64,000 nucleotides of DNA, taken from assembly GCF_014055005.1 (NCBI RefSeq), contig NZ_CP059570.1:992001-1056000 (forward strand), given 5' to 3'. Each line of letters starts with the position of its first letter. Positions within the stretch are counted from its first letter, which is position 1. The translations under genes and the position numbers were made by a program. This stretch comes from Neisseria dentiae. Lineage in GTDB: Bacteria; Pseudomonadota; Gammaproteobacteria; Burkholderiales; Neisseriaceae. The notes beneath the pieces are model-generated. The model worked only from the letters and a program-made list of their open reading frames with translations. It did no database searches and was not told the DNA's origin. Below, piece by piece: positions 54,959 to 63,331 of the stretch.

Positions 54959-56595
54959 TTAAATATCCAGTTTCGGATACACCGGCTGCCACATGGCATC
55001 CTGTACGGCCTGCACCCAGTTGTCGGACTGTTTGCTTGCCACGCCGTCTTTAACCGCCTGTTTGGCCACCGCCACCGCCACGGTGGCGGAAGAAGCGCGC
55101 AGGTTATCGACCGGCGGCAGCAGCGATGCCCCCAAATCGGTGGGGTTCACTTGCGAGGCCACCGCTTCGGCGGCGGCCAGCAGCATGCCGTCGGTCACGT
55201 GCTTGGCGCCGGAAACAATGATCCCGAGGCCCAAGCCGGGATAGAGCAAGGCGTTATTACCTTGGCCGATCTGGTAATTGACGCCGTTGTACGCCACGGG
55301 CGGCACGGGAATGCCGGTAGCGATCAGTGCCTTGCCGTCCGACCAGCGCACCGCATCCTCCGGCATCACTTCGATGCGCTCGGTGGGGTTGGACAGCGGC
55401 AGCAGAATCGGCCGCTCCACGCCGGCGGCCAGGGCTTTCACCACCGCTTCGTTGAATGCGCCGTGGTCGGTGGAGGTGCCAATCAGAATGGTGGGCTTGA
55501 TTTGCTTCACGGCTTCCAGCAGGCCGATTTTGTCGCCGTTCTTGCCTTTTTCACGCGCCCAGGCGGCCACTTCGGCGGCGGGGCGTGCGTATTCCTGTTG
55601 GTAGTCGGGCAAATCCTGCATGTCGTCGGTCACCAGGCCGTTGATATCGATCAGCCACACGCGTTTTTTCGCTTCTTCGCGGCTCAAACCTTCGCGCTCC
55701 ATCGCCGCGCTGATCTGATCCGCCATGCCGGTGCCTGCCGTGCCGGCGCCGTACACCAGCAGGCGCTGTTCGGCAAATGTCTGTTTGGTGACTTTCAAAC
55801 CGGAAATGACGGCGGCCATCACAATCGCGCCGGTGCCCTGCATATCATCGTTGAAAATCCGATACTGATCGCGGTTTTGCATCAGAATGCGGCGCGCGTT
55901 GGAGGGGCCGAAGTCCTCGAAATGCAGCAGCGCATCGGGGAACAGCTCGGAAGCGGTTTTCAGATAGGCATCGATCATCGCGTCGTAGCGCTCGCCGCGC
56001 ACGCGGGCATGACGGTTGCCAAGATAGGCCGGATCATTGAGCAGCGCTTCGTTGTCGGTGCCCACGTCCAGATTCACCGCAATCACGCGCGAGGGGTCGA
56101 TGCCGGCGGCGGCGGTGTAAACGGCCAGTTTGCCGACGGAAATATCGGTGCCGTTCACGCCCCAGTCGCCGATACCCAGGATTTCTTCGGCATCGGAAAC
56201 CACGATCAAATCCACATCGTCCGCGCCCAAACCCAAGGTTTCAAACGAGGCGCGGATGTTTTCCGGGTGGTTGATGTCGATATACACCGCGCGACTGCGA
56301 TCGCTTCGCCCACGGTCGGGTCATAGACGATGGGCAGCATTTCGGCCAGATGGTCGGTGATCAGCTTGTAATACAGCACCTCGTTGCGGTTGTGCAGCTG
56401 GTCGAGAAAAATGTATTTTTCAATATTCTTTTCGTATTCGGAAAACTGGCGGTAAGTGCGCGCCGCCTGTTGATCCAGTGTTTCCACCGCAGCGGGCAGC
56501 CGTCCGGTTAGGCCGAGTTTGGCGCGTTCTTCCTGAGTGAATGCCGTACCGCGGTTGGTGAGGGGGTTTTTGAGAATGTCGGGGGTTTTGCTCAT
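54959..56595 (-). pseudogene. Malolactic-enzyme/NAD-malic-enzyme family gene with internal deletion frameshift
   Basis: The N-terminal frame (from 56595) reads NPLTNRGTAFTQEERAKLGL and MLPIVYDPTVGEAI, then loses frame near 56295. The second frame resumes VYIDINHPENIRASFETLG and continues to the end. In relatives about 12 residues join these parts; only 8 nt remain, implying loss of about 28 nt. GIGDWGVNGTDISVGKLAVY, NDDMQGTGAIV and IGQGNNALLYPGLGLGI match malolactic enzymes (MleA) more closely than E. coli MaeA. An intact product would convert malate to lactate or pyruvate with NAD. The start may still make a truncated peptide. Confidence 0.85.
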
Positions 56596-56837
56596 GGTGC
56601 AGCTCCTTTGAGATTTGGAGATTAAGAGAGATTGTTGAGCTAGAACAATCTAGAACAATGTCGTAAAGAAATTTCCACCATCTTAAAAAAGATTGGCCGA
56701 ATCCGAACCGATATGGCGCGATTGATTATAGGCTTGCCAAGTCAAACTTAAAAGGTGGTTAAACGTATTTTAAAGTTCTTAACCCGGTAATCATGAGAGT
56801 TGAATATCCAACTTTTCACGTTGAACGAGACAGAGCC

Positions 56838-57194
56838 ATGAAACTCAATCTGAACCACAGCGAAATCAACCGCCGCATCGGCAAAACCATCGCCAAATAC
56901 CGCCAGCAAAGCGGCTACACGCAAGAGCAAGTAGCCGAAATCCTGCAAATCGGCAACGAAGCCGTATCGCGCATGGAACGCGGCCTGATTATGCCCAATG
57001 TTGCGCGGCTAATGGAGTTGGCGGAGATTTTCCAATGCACCGCCGCCGACCTCATCGCCGACGGCAGCCCGCGCCTGTTCGACAAAACCCATCATCTGCA
57101 TCTGATGATGTCGGAATTGGCCGAACACGACCGTGAACTGATGCTGCACTTTCTGGAACGCTTTACCCTGCGGCTCAAACAGGCACAGATGTAA
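56838..57194 (+). CDS. XRE-family HTH regulator
   Basis: The protein has 118 residues from ATG 56838 (MKLNLNHSEINRRIGKTIAK); an ATG at 56793 would add 15 residues that look like leader. The HTH is SGYTQEQVAEILQIGNEAVS, followed by RMERGLIMPNVARLMELAEI. The C-terminal ~45 residues are helical with no sensor domain. It is divergent from the malolactic-type gene with a 200-bp shared AT-rich region, so it may be its regulator. Confidence 0.85.
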   Translation: MKLNLNHSEINRRIGKTIAKYRQQSGYTQEQVAEILQIGNEAVSRMERGLIMPNVARLMELAEIFQCTAADLIADGSPRLFDKTHHLHLMMSELAEHDRELMLHFLERFTLRLKQAQM

Positions 57195-57217
57195 TGACGT
57201 TAGGAATACCTGTCAGA

Positions 57218-57262
57218 AGGCCGTCTGAAAAACAAGAACAACGCTTGTTTTTCAGACGGCCT
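57218..57262. terminator. Long inverted-DUS terminator between the XRE gene and rnr
   Basis: AGGCCGTCTGAAAAACAAG and its complement form a 19-bp perfect stem with a 7-nt loop between convergent genes. Confidence 0.85.
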
Positions 57263-57281
57263 CTAATACTACACCGCTAAT

Positions 57282-59675
57282 CTATTCCTTATTTTTGCTG
57301 CTGCGTTTGGTGTCTGCTTTGCTGCTTTTCGTTGCCACCGTTTTTTTCCTGCCCGAAGTATTTTTAGAAGTATTTTTAGCGGCGGTTTTGGCGTTTTTTT
57401 CCGCTTTCGGTTTAATGGTTACGCTTTTGCCGCGGCTTTTGGCGGCTTCTTTGGCCGGGGCCGTCTGAAAGGCGGTTTTTTTGCTTTTTCCACGTTTTTT
57501 CGGCACTTCGCCACCGCTGATCAGCGCGAGATCGATTTTGCTGGTATCCAAATCGGCACGCGCCACTTTAACGGTTATGCGGTCGCCCATATTGAAGCGC
57601 ACGCCGCTGCGTTCGCCCTCCATGGCCATGATTTCGGGGCGGAAATTGAAATAGTCTTCGCCCAAATCGCTGATGTGCACCATGCCTTCGATATGGATGC
57701 CTTCGAGCGTAACGAAAATACCGAAGTTCGCCATGCCTGAAATGCGGCCTTCGAACACTTCCCCCACTTTGTCGCGCATATAGTAGGTTTTCAGCCAATT
57801 TTCCACATCACGGCTGGCGTCGTCGGCGCGGCGCTCGCAAAACGATGTGTGCACACCCAACGCCTGCCATGATTCGGGTTTATATTTTTCCTGCTTCAAC
57901 ACGGCTTTGATGGCACGGTGGACGGTTAAATCGGGATAGCGGCGGATGGGCGAAGTAAAATGGGTGTAGGCTTCATAGGCCAGGCCGAAGTGGCCGTGGT
58001 TGTCCGGCTCGTAAACGGCCTGCTGCATCGAGCGCAGCATCATCACTTGCAAGAGTTCGGCATCGGGGCGGTTTTTGAATTGTTCGGCCAGTTTGGCGTA
58101 GTCTTTGGGAGCGGGGTTGTCACTGCCGCCCAGATGCAGGCCGAGCAGGCCGAGCTGTTCGCGCAGGGTGGTAAGTTTTTCGGGCGTGGGGCCCAAATGG
58201 TTGCGGAACAGCGAAGCGTGTTTGTTTTTCAATAGAAATTCTGCCGCGCACACGTTGGCCGCCAGCATACACTCTTCAATCAGTTTATGGGCATCGTTGC
58301 GGACAACCGGCACGATGCGTTCGATTTTGCCGTTATCGTTGAAAATCATCTGTGTTTCGATGCTTTCGAATTCGACTGCGCCGCGCTGATGGCGTTTTTT
58401 CTGCAAAATCTTAAACAGTTTGTATAGGGTGTCGATTTGCGCCTTGTGCGGGTAATCGCCGCCTTGTTCTATCCAATTCCAAACTTGGTTGTAGGTGAGG
58501 CGCGCGTGCGATTTCATCACGGCGGGGTAAAACTTATATTCTTTGATGTTGCCCGCATACGTTACCACCATATCGCACACCATACACAAACGCTCCACAT
58601 CGGGGTTGAGCGAGCAGATACCGTTCGACAGGTTTTCAGGCAGCATGGGAATCACGCGGCGCGGAAAATACACGCTGGTGGCGCGCTCGCGCGCATCTTT
58701 GTCGATGGCGTCGTCGGGGCGCACATAATGGCTCACGTCGGCAATCGCCACCACCAAACGGAAATTGCGGCCTTGCTTTTCGGCATAAACGGCATCGTCG
58801 AAGTCGCGTGCGGTTTCGCCGTCTATCGTTACCAGCGGCAGGCTGCGCAAATCGACACGGTCTTTGGTATCCTGCGGGCGGACGCGGTCGGGAATCTTGG
58901 CGGCCGCCTGTTGGCAGGCTTCGCTGAAAATGTGCGGCAATTGGTGCTTGCGCACGGCGATTTCGATTTCCATGCCGCTGTCGGCATAATCGCCCAACAC
59001 TTCGATTAATTTGGCCACGGCCGGGCGGTGGCCGTCGGGATAGCTCTCGATTTCGGCCACCACCACCTGCCCCGATTCGGGCTTCATTTCGGCCAGACCT
59101 TCAGGCTCGAGCACGATGCTTTGGGTGAGGCGGCGGTCTTCCGGCTCTAAAATGGCAATGCCGCGTTCCACATAAAAACGGCCCACCACTTGTTTTTGGG
59201 CACGCTCTACGATATCCAGCACCTGCCCTTCACGGCGGCCGCGGCGGTCGGTGCCGGCGGGGCGCACGGTAACGATATCGCCGTGCATCAGCCCGCGCAT
59301 CTGGCGCTCGTAGAGCACGAAGTCGCCTTCTCCGGTGGGAACCAGCGGCACGGCGAAACCGAAGCCGTCTTTATGCGCTTCGACACGGCATTTCACCAGC
59401 GCCAATTTGTCGGCCACACACACCGCGCCGCGGCGGTTGATCAGCACTTGGCCGTCGCGCGCCATCGCTTTGATGCGGCGCTCGAAAAATTCGTATTCTT
59501 CGTCGGTTATCGACAGTTTTCCCGCCAATGCGGCAATTTGCAGCGGCACGCCTTCGCTTTCCAATAATTCGATAACCCACTCGCGGCTGGGCAGCGGGTG
59601 CTCGTAACGTTGGCGCTCGCGCGCCAAAAACGGGTCTTTCTCACGTAAACTGAGTAACTTAGTATTTTTCTTCAT
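57282..59675 (-). CDS. rnr: Ribonuclease R
   Basis: The protein has 797 residues from ATG 59675 (MKKNTKLLSLREKDPFLARE); the ATG at 59717 lies in the tRNA promoter and is less likely. Domains in order: N-terminal HTH, cold-shock/OB domains, the RNB catalytic core (TIDGETARDFDDAVYAEKQG, SVYFPRRVIPMLPENLSNG), an S1 domain (FEGRISGMANFGIFVTLEGI), then a Lys-rich tail (KKRGKSKKTAFQ to SKNKE). It is a 3'-5' exonuclease that degrades structured RNA. The tail contains a DUS-derived insertion at 57461 (TAFQTAP). Confidence 0.94.
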   Translation of the reverse strand: MKKNTKLLSLREKDPFLARERQRYEHPLPSREWVIELLESEGVPLQIAALAGKLSITDEEYEFFERRIKAMARDGQVLINRRGAVCVADKLALVKCRVEAHKDGFGFAVPLVPTGEGDFVLYERQMRGLMHGDIVTVRPAGTDRRGRREGQVLDIVERAQKQVVGRFYVERGIAILEPEDRRLTQSIVLEPEGLAEMKPESGQVVVAEIESYPDGHRPAVAKLIEVLGDYADSGMEIEIAVRKHQLPHIFSEACQQAAAKIPDRVRPQDTKDRVDLRSLPLVTIDGETARDFDDAVYAEKQGRNFRLVVAIADVSHYVRPDDAIDKDARERATSVYFPRRVIPMLPENLSNGICSLNPDVERLCMVCDMVVTYAGNIKEYKFYPAVMKSHARLTYNQVWNWIEQGGDYPHKAQIDTLYKLFKILQKKRHQRGAVEFESIETQMIFNDNGKIERIVPVVRNDAHKLIEECMLAANVCAAEFLLKNKHASLFRNHLGPTPEKLTTLREQLGLLGLHLGGSDNPAPKDYAKLAEQFKNRPDAELLQVMMLRSMQQAVYEPDNHGHFGLAYEAYTHFTSPIRRYPDLTVHRAIKAVLKQEKYKPESWQALGVHTSFCERRADDASRDVENWLKTYYMRDKVGEVFEGRISGMANFGIFVTLEGIHIEGMVHISDLGEDYFNFRPEIMAMEGERSGVRFNMGDRITVKVARADLDTSKIDLALISGGEVPKKRGKSKKTAFQTAPAKEAAKSRGKSVTIKPKAEKNAKTAAKNTSKNTSGRKKTVATKSSKADTKRSSKNKE

Positions 59676-59683
59676 GTTGATGA

Positions 59684-59711
59684 TTGACAATCTTTCATTT
59701 GAATATATAAT
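59684..59711 (+). promoter_or_regulatory. Sigma-70 promoter of the tRNA-Leu pair
   Basis: TTGACA (59684-59689) and TATAAT (59706-59711) are both perfect, with a 16-nt spacer and a start expected near 59718. The spacing and strength fit a stable-RNA promoter. It overlaps the rnr leader on the other strand. Confidence 0.8.
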
Positions 59712-59762
59712 GCACATCTCTTTGCAGGTAGCACTTTAACCGAAAGCAAAGATTAAAGCAAA

Positions 59763-59849
59763 GCCCAGGTGGCGGAATTGGTAGACGCGCTAGCTTCAGG
59801 TGCTAGTGTCCTTACGGGCGTGGAAGTTCGAGTCTTCTCCTGGGCACCA
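59763..59849 (+). tRNA. tRNA-Leu (anticodon CAG), copy 1
   Basis: The molecule has 87 nt including an encoded CCA. The acceptor stem is GCCCAGG/CCTGGGC. The anticodon stem CTAGC/GCTAG surrounds loop TTCAGGT with CAG at 59797-59799. The long variable arm (GTCC-TTAC-GGGC) and T-loop GTTCGAGTC identify a class II tRNA-Leu. Confidence 0.95.
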
Positions 59850-59888
59850 TAGGTTTTCAACCCTGCTTTGCTTTACAACAACAGATTG

Positions 59889-59975
59889 GCCCAGGTGGCG
59901 GAATTGGTAGACGCGCTAGCTTCAGGTGCTAGTATCCTCACGGGTGTGGAAGTTCGAGTCTTCTCCTGGGCACCA
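59889..59975 (+). tRNA. tRNA-Leu (anticodon CAG), copy 2
   Basis: This is a tandem second copy, 87 nt, with CAG at 59923-59925 and an encoded CCA. It differs from copy 1 only in the variable arm (ATCC-TCAC-GGGT), where a G-C pair has become A-T. It is presumably co-transcribed from the promoter at 59684. Confidence 0.95.
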
Positions 59976-60067
59976 TCCGAATAAAAAATCTCCGGCTTGA
60001 TGCCGGTTTTTTATTGCCCGCAGTTCGCAAAGGTTGCGACACACCGCTTGACCGTATATTACAATAC

Positions 60068-60100
60068 CGAGGCCGTCTGAACGTTTTCAGACGGCCTCGG
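60068..60100. terminator. Inverted DUS hairpin before nnrE
   Basis: CCGAGGCCGTCTGAA and TTCAGACGGCCTCGG almost touch, forming a 15-bp stem. It follows the tRNA pair at a distance of about 90 bp and precedes nnrE. Confidence 0.7.
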
Positions 60101-60123
60101 TTATTTTCACAGGGAGCAACGCC

Positions 60124-60744
60124 ATGAAAGTTTATACCGCCGCCGAAATGCGCCGCTACGAACAGGCCGCCGTGGATGCGGGCACGAGTTTCGAGCAACT
60201 GATGGAAAACGCCGGCCAGCGCGCCGCCGCCGATTTACTGCGCCGCCTGCCGAAAGCCGGCCGTGCGCTGGTGGTGTGCGGCAAAGGCAATAACGGCGGC
60301 GACGGTTTGGTGATGGCGCGCGTGTTGCAGCAGCACGGCTGGCAGGTTGACGTTGCGTTTGCGCTGGGCAGAAATTTATCGCCGCTGGCCGAACTCAATC
60401 TCAAACGCTTGGCCGGTTTGAGCGGTATCGGATTGGTTGATGCCGAAATATCGGCAGGCCGTCTGAACACGGCCTACGATGTGGTTATCGAAGGCATTTT
60501 CGGCACAGGCTTTGCCGGCACCCTGCCCGATTCCGTTGCCGCAGTCTGCCGCCTGCTCAATCTTTCAGACGGCCTGAAAGTGGCGTTGGACATACCTACC
60601 GGCCTGAACGGCGACACGGGCGAAGCAGATGCTTCGGCATTCCGCGCCGATATCACTTATACGTTTGCCGCTTTCAAACCCGCACACATCAGCGAAACAG
60701 GCAAGGCATTATGTGGTGAAATTGTGTGCGTAGATATTGTTTAG
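60124..60744 (+). CDS. nnrE: NAD(P)H-hydrate epimerase
   Basis: The protein has 206 residues, a YjeF N-terminal domain: AAEMRRYEQAAVDAGTSFEQ, LMENAGQRAAAD, VVCGKGNNGGDGLVMARVL and LDIPTGLNGDTGEAD. It epimerises the damaged hydrate NAD(P)HX so that the dehydratase can repair it. The C-terminal NnrD dehydratase domain of fused YjeF proteins is absent, so NnrD must be separate. Two DUS lie inside the gene (near 60455 and 60567). Confidence 0.92.
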   Translation: MKVYTAAEMRRYEQAAVDAGTSFEQLMENAGQRAAADLLRRLPKAGRALVVCGKGNNGGDGLVMARVLQQHGWQVDVAFALGRNLSPLAELNLKRLAGLSGIGLVDAEISAGRLNTAYDVVIEGIFGTGFAGTLPDSVAAVCRLLNLSDGLKVALDIPTGLNGDTGEADASAFRADITYTFAAFKPAHISETGKALCGEIVCVDIV

Positions 60745-60775
60745 GCCGTCTGAAAAAGTTTTCCTGCCTGCGGTT

Positions 60776-61813
60776 TCAGGCTGATTCGCGCAAATAATCC
60801 TCTTTGCGGCTGCTTCTGCCGTACACCGCTTCGCGCGCCTGCCGCACGCACAAGCGGTTGTAGGTAACTCGCTGGTGCTGGTTGCCGTCGAACACCGAGA
60901 TTTCGGCGGCCGGCGGCGGCGGAATATCGGCGGCGAAATTTTGTGCTACTGCCTGCCAATGCTGCCTGGCTATGTGCACCACCGCAAACATATCGGCGGC
61001 GATGCTCACCCCCACGGTGAATGTTTGGCCGGATATTTGCCGGCAGAAACCGGTGTCGGCAAAGAAACAGCATTCATGCTCGCCGTCGTAGCGGAACAGC
61101 TCGATTTTCACGGCATTCGGATCGGTAAACAATGCGCCGAACAGCCGTTCAAACAAAGAAGGCTGCATCACGCCGTCGCTAAGCATGCCGTAGAGATTGG
61201 CCAGCCAACGGGTGTAGCCTTCGGGCGAAAATGCAAACGTGCTCAATATACGCGCCAACCTCGGCTGCGGCCGCTGCGCAATCAGGGTAACAAACTCGCT
61301 GCCCACTTCGGGCAGTTGCGACAACACGGCTTGGTGCAGGCCGTGGGCGAACAGGGTGTTGTGGTTGTAGGGGTTGCGGAAAATACCCAACAATTTCAGC
61401 TGCAACACCCGCCATAATGCTTGCGGCGCCGGCTGCCTGCCGCTGCGCACGGTGCGCAGAAAGTTGCAGGCGTCTTCATAGCCGCTTTCGTGGCGGCTGA
61501 ACCAGTTTTCCAGATTGTATTGGCTGCCGCCGTTGCCTTCCACAAACGACAGCGTGTAAAGATTGTTGGCTTCGAGATTGTTTTCGATGTTCACGCTTTC
61601 TGCCGAGCCTTTATAGGGCTTTTGAAACATAGAAAGCGCGAAGCGGTAAACGTTTTGGTTTTGCGGGTTAACATGACGGTTGAACGCATGCTGGCGCTGC
61701 TCGGTCTGCGCGATGAAGTGGTGGCCTTTGGTAACGTTGGCGGTAAGCAGCGCATAAGGCTTTTCTTCGCATTGCGGCGGCTCGCAGTCGCTTAAAATAA
61801 ACGCTCTTTTCAT
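60776..61813 (-). CDS. Hypothetical protein, 345 residues (weakly DUF4238-like)
   Basis: I do not firmly recognise this gene. From ATG 61813 the frame begins MKRAFILSD; the in-frame extension to 61906 translates DUS DNA and is rejected. KGHHFIAQTEQRQHAFNRHV and QNVYRFALSMFQKPYKG resemble the HHxxPxxYLRxF ... YxYd start of DUF4238 proteins, but this is weak. It lacks a signal peptide and membrane helices. The middle has SVNIENNLEANNLYTLSFVEG and the end VTYNRLCVRQAREAVYGRSS. It is a single gene between nnrE and azurin. Confidence 0.6.
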   Translation of the reverse strand: MKRAFILSDCEPPQCEEKPYALLTANVTKGHHFIAQTEQRQHAFNRHVNPQNQNVYRFALSMFQKPYKGSAESVNIENNLEANNLYTLSFVEGNGGSQYNLENWFSRHESGYEDACNFLRTVRSGRQPAPQALWRVLQLKLLGIFRNPYNHNTLFAHGLHQAVLSQLPEVGSEFVTLIAQRPQPRLARILSTFAFSPEGYTRWLANLYGMLSDGVMQPSLFERLFGALFTDPNAVKIELFRYDGEHECCFFADTGFCRQISGQTFTVGVSIAADMFAVVHIARQHWQAVAQNFAADIPPPPAAEISVFDGNQHQRVTYNRLCVRQAREAVYGRSSRKEDYLRESA

Positions 61814-61942
61814 GTTTTCAGACGGCCTCGGTCGGCAAGATGTACCCCATAATAACCGCACGGCAATAATCTGCAAATATCCGGCACAAAAAAACGGCCT
61901 GAGCAACTTGCGAAAATCTCAGGCCGTTTTGTATTCCGCAGG

Positions 61943-62509
61943 TTAATCAACCAAGTTCACCGTGCCGCGCATCATCGCCAAATGGCCGGGGAAGGTGCAG
62001 AAAAACTCATATTTGTTGCCGGCTGAAAATTTGCCGGTGTCCACTTTAACCGTGACCTCTTCGCCGCCGCCGATCAGCTTGGTGTGGGCAATAATGCGCT
62101 CGTCGCCTGCTTTGATGAAGTCGTTTTCAGCGCCTGCGGTTGCACCGTCTTTGGCCACGCCGTCCACATCTTCGGATTTCGCAATCACAAGGTCATGCCC
62201 CATGGCCGCTTTGGGCATGGTGCCCATATGCTTCAGGGTGATGGTGTATTCCTTGCAGCTTTTGCTGATGTTGATTTCGGTTTTGTTGTATTTCATATCG
62301 TCGCCGGCCTCAATCACCGTTTGACAGGCCGTGTCGGCAGAAGAAGCTGCGGCAGGCGCAGCATCAGATGCAGCCGGTGAAGATGCCGCAGACGCTTCGG
62401 CGGAAGCGGCCGAACCGGCCGGAGCAGATGCGGCGGGCGCGGCCGGCTCTTGCGAACAGGCCGACAAAGTTAAAGCAGCAGCAGAAATTAAAGCTAAATA
62501 AATTTTCAT
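61943..62509 (-). CDS. laz: Lipid-modified azurin (Laz/H.8-type copper protein)
   Basis: The protein has 188 residues from ATG 62509. A lipoprotein signal ends LSAC (C18), and a low-complexity Ala/Ser/Pro linker spans about 20-60. The azurin fold follows, with type 1 copper ligands H105 (GHDLV), C171, H176 and M180 (FFCTFPGHLAMM), and disulfide C62-C85. It is an outer-membrane electron carrier, linked in Neisseria to respiration and peroxide defence. The linker is not the AAEAP pentapeptide series of pathogenic Neisseria H.8 proteins. Confidence 0.93.
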   Translation of the reverse strand: MKIYLALISAAALTLSACSQEPAAPAASAPAGSAASAEASAASSPAASDAAPAAASSADTACQTVIEAGDDMKYNKTEINISKSCKEYTITLKHMGTMPKAAMGHDLVIAKSEDVDGVAKDGATAGAENDFIKAGDERIIAHTKLIGGGEEVTVKVDTGKFSAGNKYEFFCTFPGHLAMMRGTVNLVD

Positions 62510-62783
62510 TATGGTTCCTTTGGTTAAATCCACATTATTCCGCCCCAACAGCAAACTGCCGTTGACGCACTATATTTCGTTGTTTGTACCGCCGGGCAGG
62601 GTTTATTTGCATATGGCAAATGAAAACGCACCAAGTTCCCTAACGGCGGTGGTTTTACGCCCGCAACGGCCGGCCCGGCTATATTTAGAGCGGCTATATA
62701 ACGAACCGGTTTCCCGCATACCGGAAAATGTTGATCCGCTATATAATTCGCGAAGAGGCCGTCTGAACCCACACGAGAAATCC

Positions 62784-63041
62784 ATGTCTGCATTTGCCGT
62801 TACCAACACCGTTTTAATCGCATTCTGCATTTTTCTGGCGCTGCTCGCTTGGTCGCGCGGCAAAGCGCGCAGCAAAGCCTATTTCGAGCAGATATGCCGC
62901 CATGCCGCCACCAAACCGTGGCTCGAAGCCAATCTCTCCGAAACCGAGTTGGACAATATCCGCAAAACGGCCAAACATTTCGGCATAGCGCAAACACAGG
63001 CCAAACAGCTGATCGACCGCTACCACCAAAACCGTTTGTAA
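62784..63041 (+). CDS. Small membrane-anchored hypothetical protein, 85 residues
   Basis: From ATG 62784 the frame reads one membrane helix (VLIAFCIFLALLAWS), a basic patch, then a helical tail ending TQAKQLIDRYHQNRL. A longer in-frame extension up to 62511 crosses DUS DNA and shows no protein-like pattern. Function unknown. A divergent intergenic region separates it from azurin, with a TATAAT-like box near 62741. Confidence 0.6.
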   Translation: MSAFAVTNTVLIAFCIFLALLAWSRGKARSKAYFEQICRHAATKPWLEANLSETELDNIRKTAKHFGIAQTQAKQLIDRYHQNRL

Positions 63042-63127
63042 CCGCTTTCAATCAAAACGGCTTGAATGTTGCACCATTTAACCGCAGTTAAATTAACGCA
63101 ACCTTAATAACTTCCAAAATAAAAGCA

Positions 63128-63164
63128 AAGGCCGTCTGAAAATCGCTTCAGACGGCCTCTTGGT
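63128..63164. terminator. Inverted DUS hairpin after the small membrane protein gene
   Basis: AAGGCCGTCTGAA and TTCAGACGGCCT pair across about 7 nt, about 90 bp downstream of the small membrane protein gene's stop codon. Confidence 0.75.
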
Positions 63165-63216
63165 GCCGGAAAGGCTTTACGGGTATATCGCAAAACCACT
63201 TACTTCATAACAGTTC

Positions 63217-63285
63217 AGTCATACCCGGACTTGACCCGAGTATCTCAATGTTGCTGAAACTCAAGATACTCGGGTCAAGACTGAG
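63217..63285. repeat. REP-like repeat with 16-bp hairpin
   Basis: CTTGACCCGAGTATCT (63230-63245) and its complement (63264-63279) flank an 18-nt loop. The left part TCATACCCGGACTTGACCCG is related to TCATGCTCGGGCTTGACCCG at 3671, so this is a repeat family. Confidence 0.65.
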
Positions 63286-63331
63286 TATAGCGTATGTCAT
63301 TTTTCTTAAATCAACTGGCTATATATACCGC

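Noticed and set aside
54956..56326. 456-codon open frame on the plus strand antisense to the malolactic-type gene
   Set aside because: It is the mirror of a GC-rich coding strand. It shows no family motifs, is His/Gly-rich as antisense frames are, and the minus-strand frames match a known enzyme closely.
51156..57194. The accessory stretch as a phage or integrative element
   Set aside because: No integrase, phage structural gene, att-like direct repeats or tRNA junction were seen at either end; natural transformation explains it more simply.
62511..62783. Upstream extension of the small membrane protein gene
   Set aside because: The extra 91 codons cross AT-rich promoter-like DNA and a DUS and show no domain or signal; ATG 62784 gives a sensible membrane protein.
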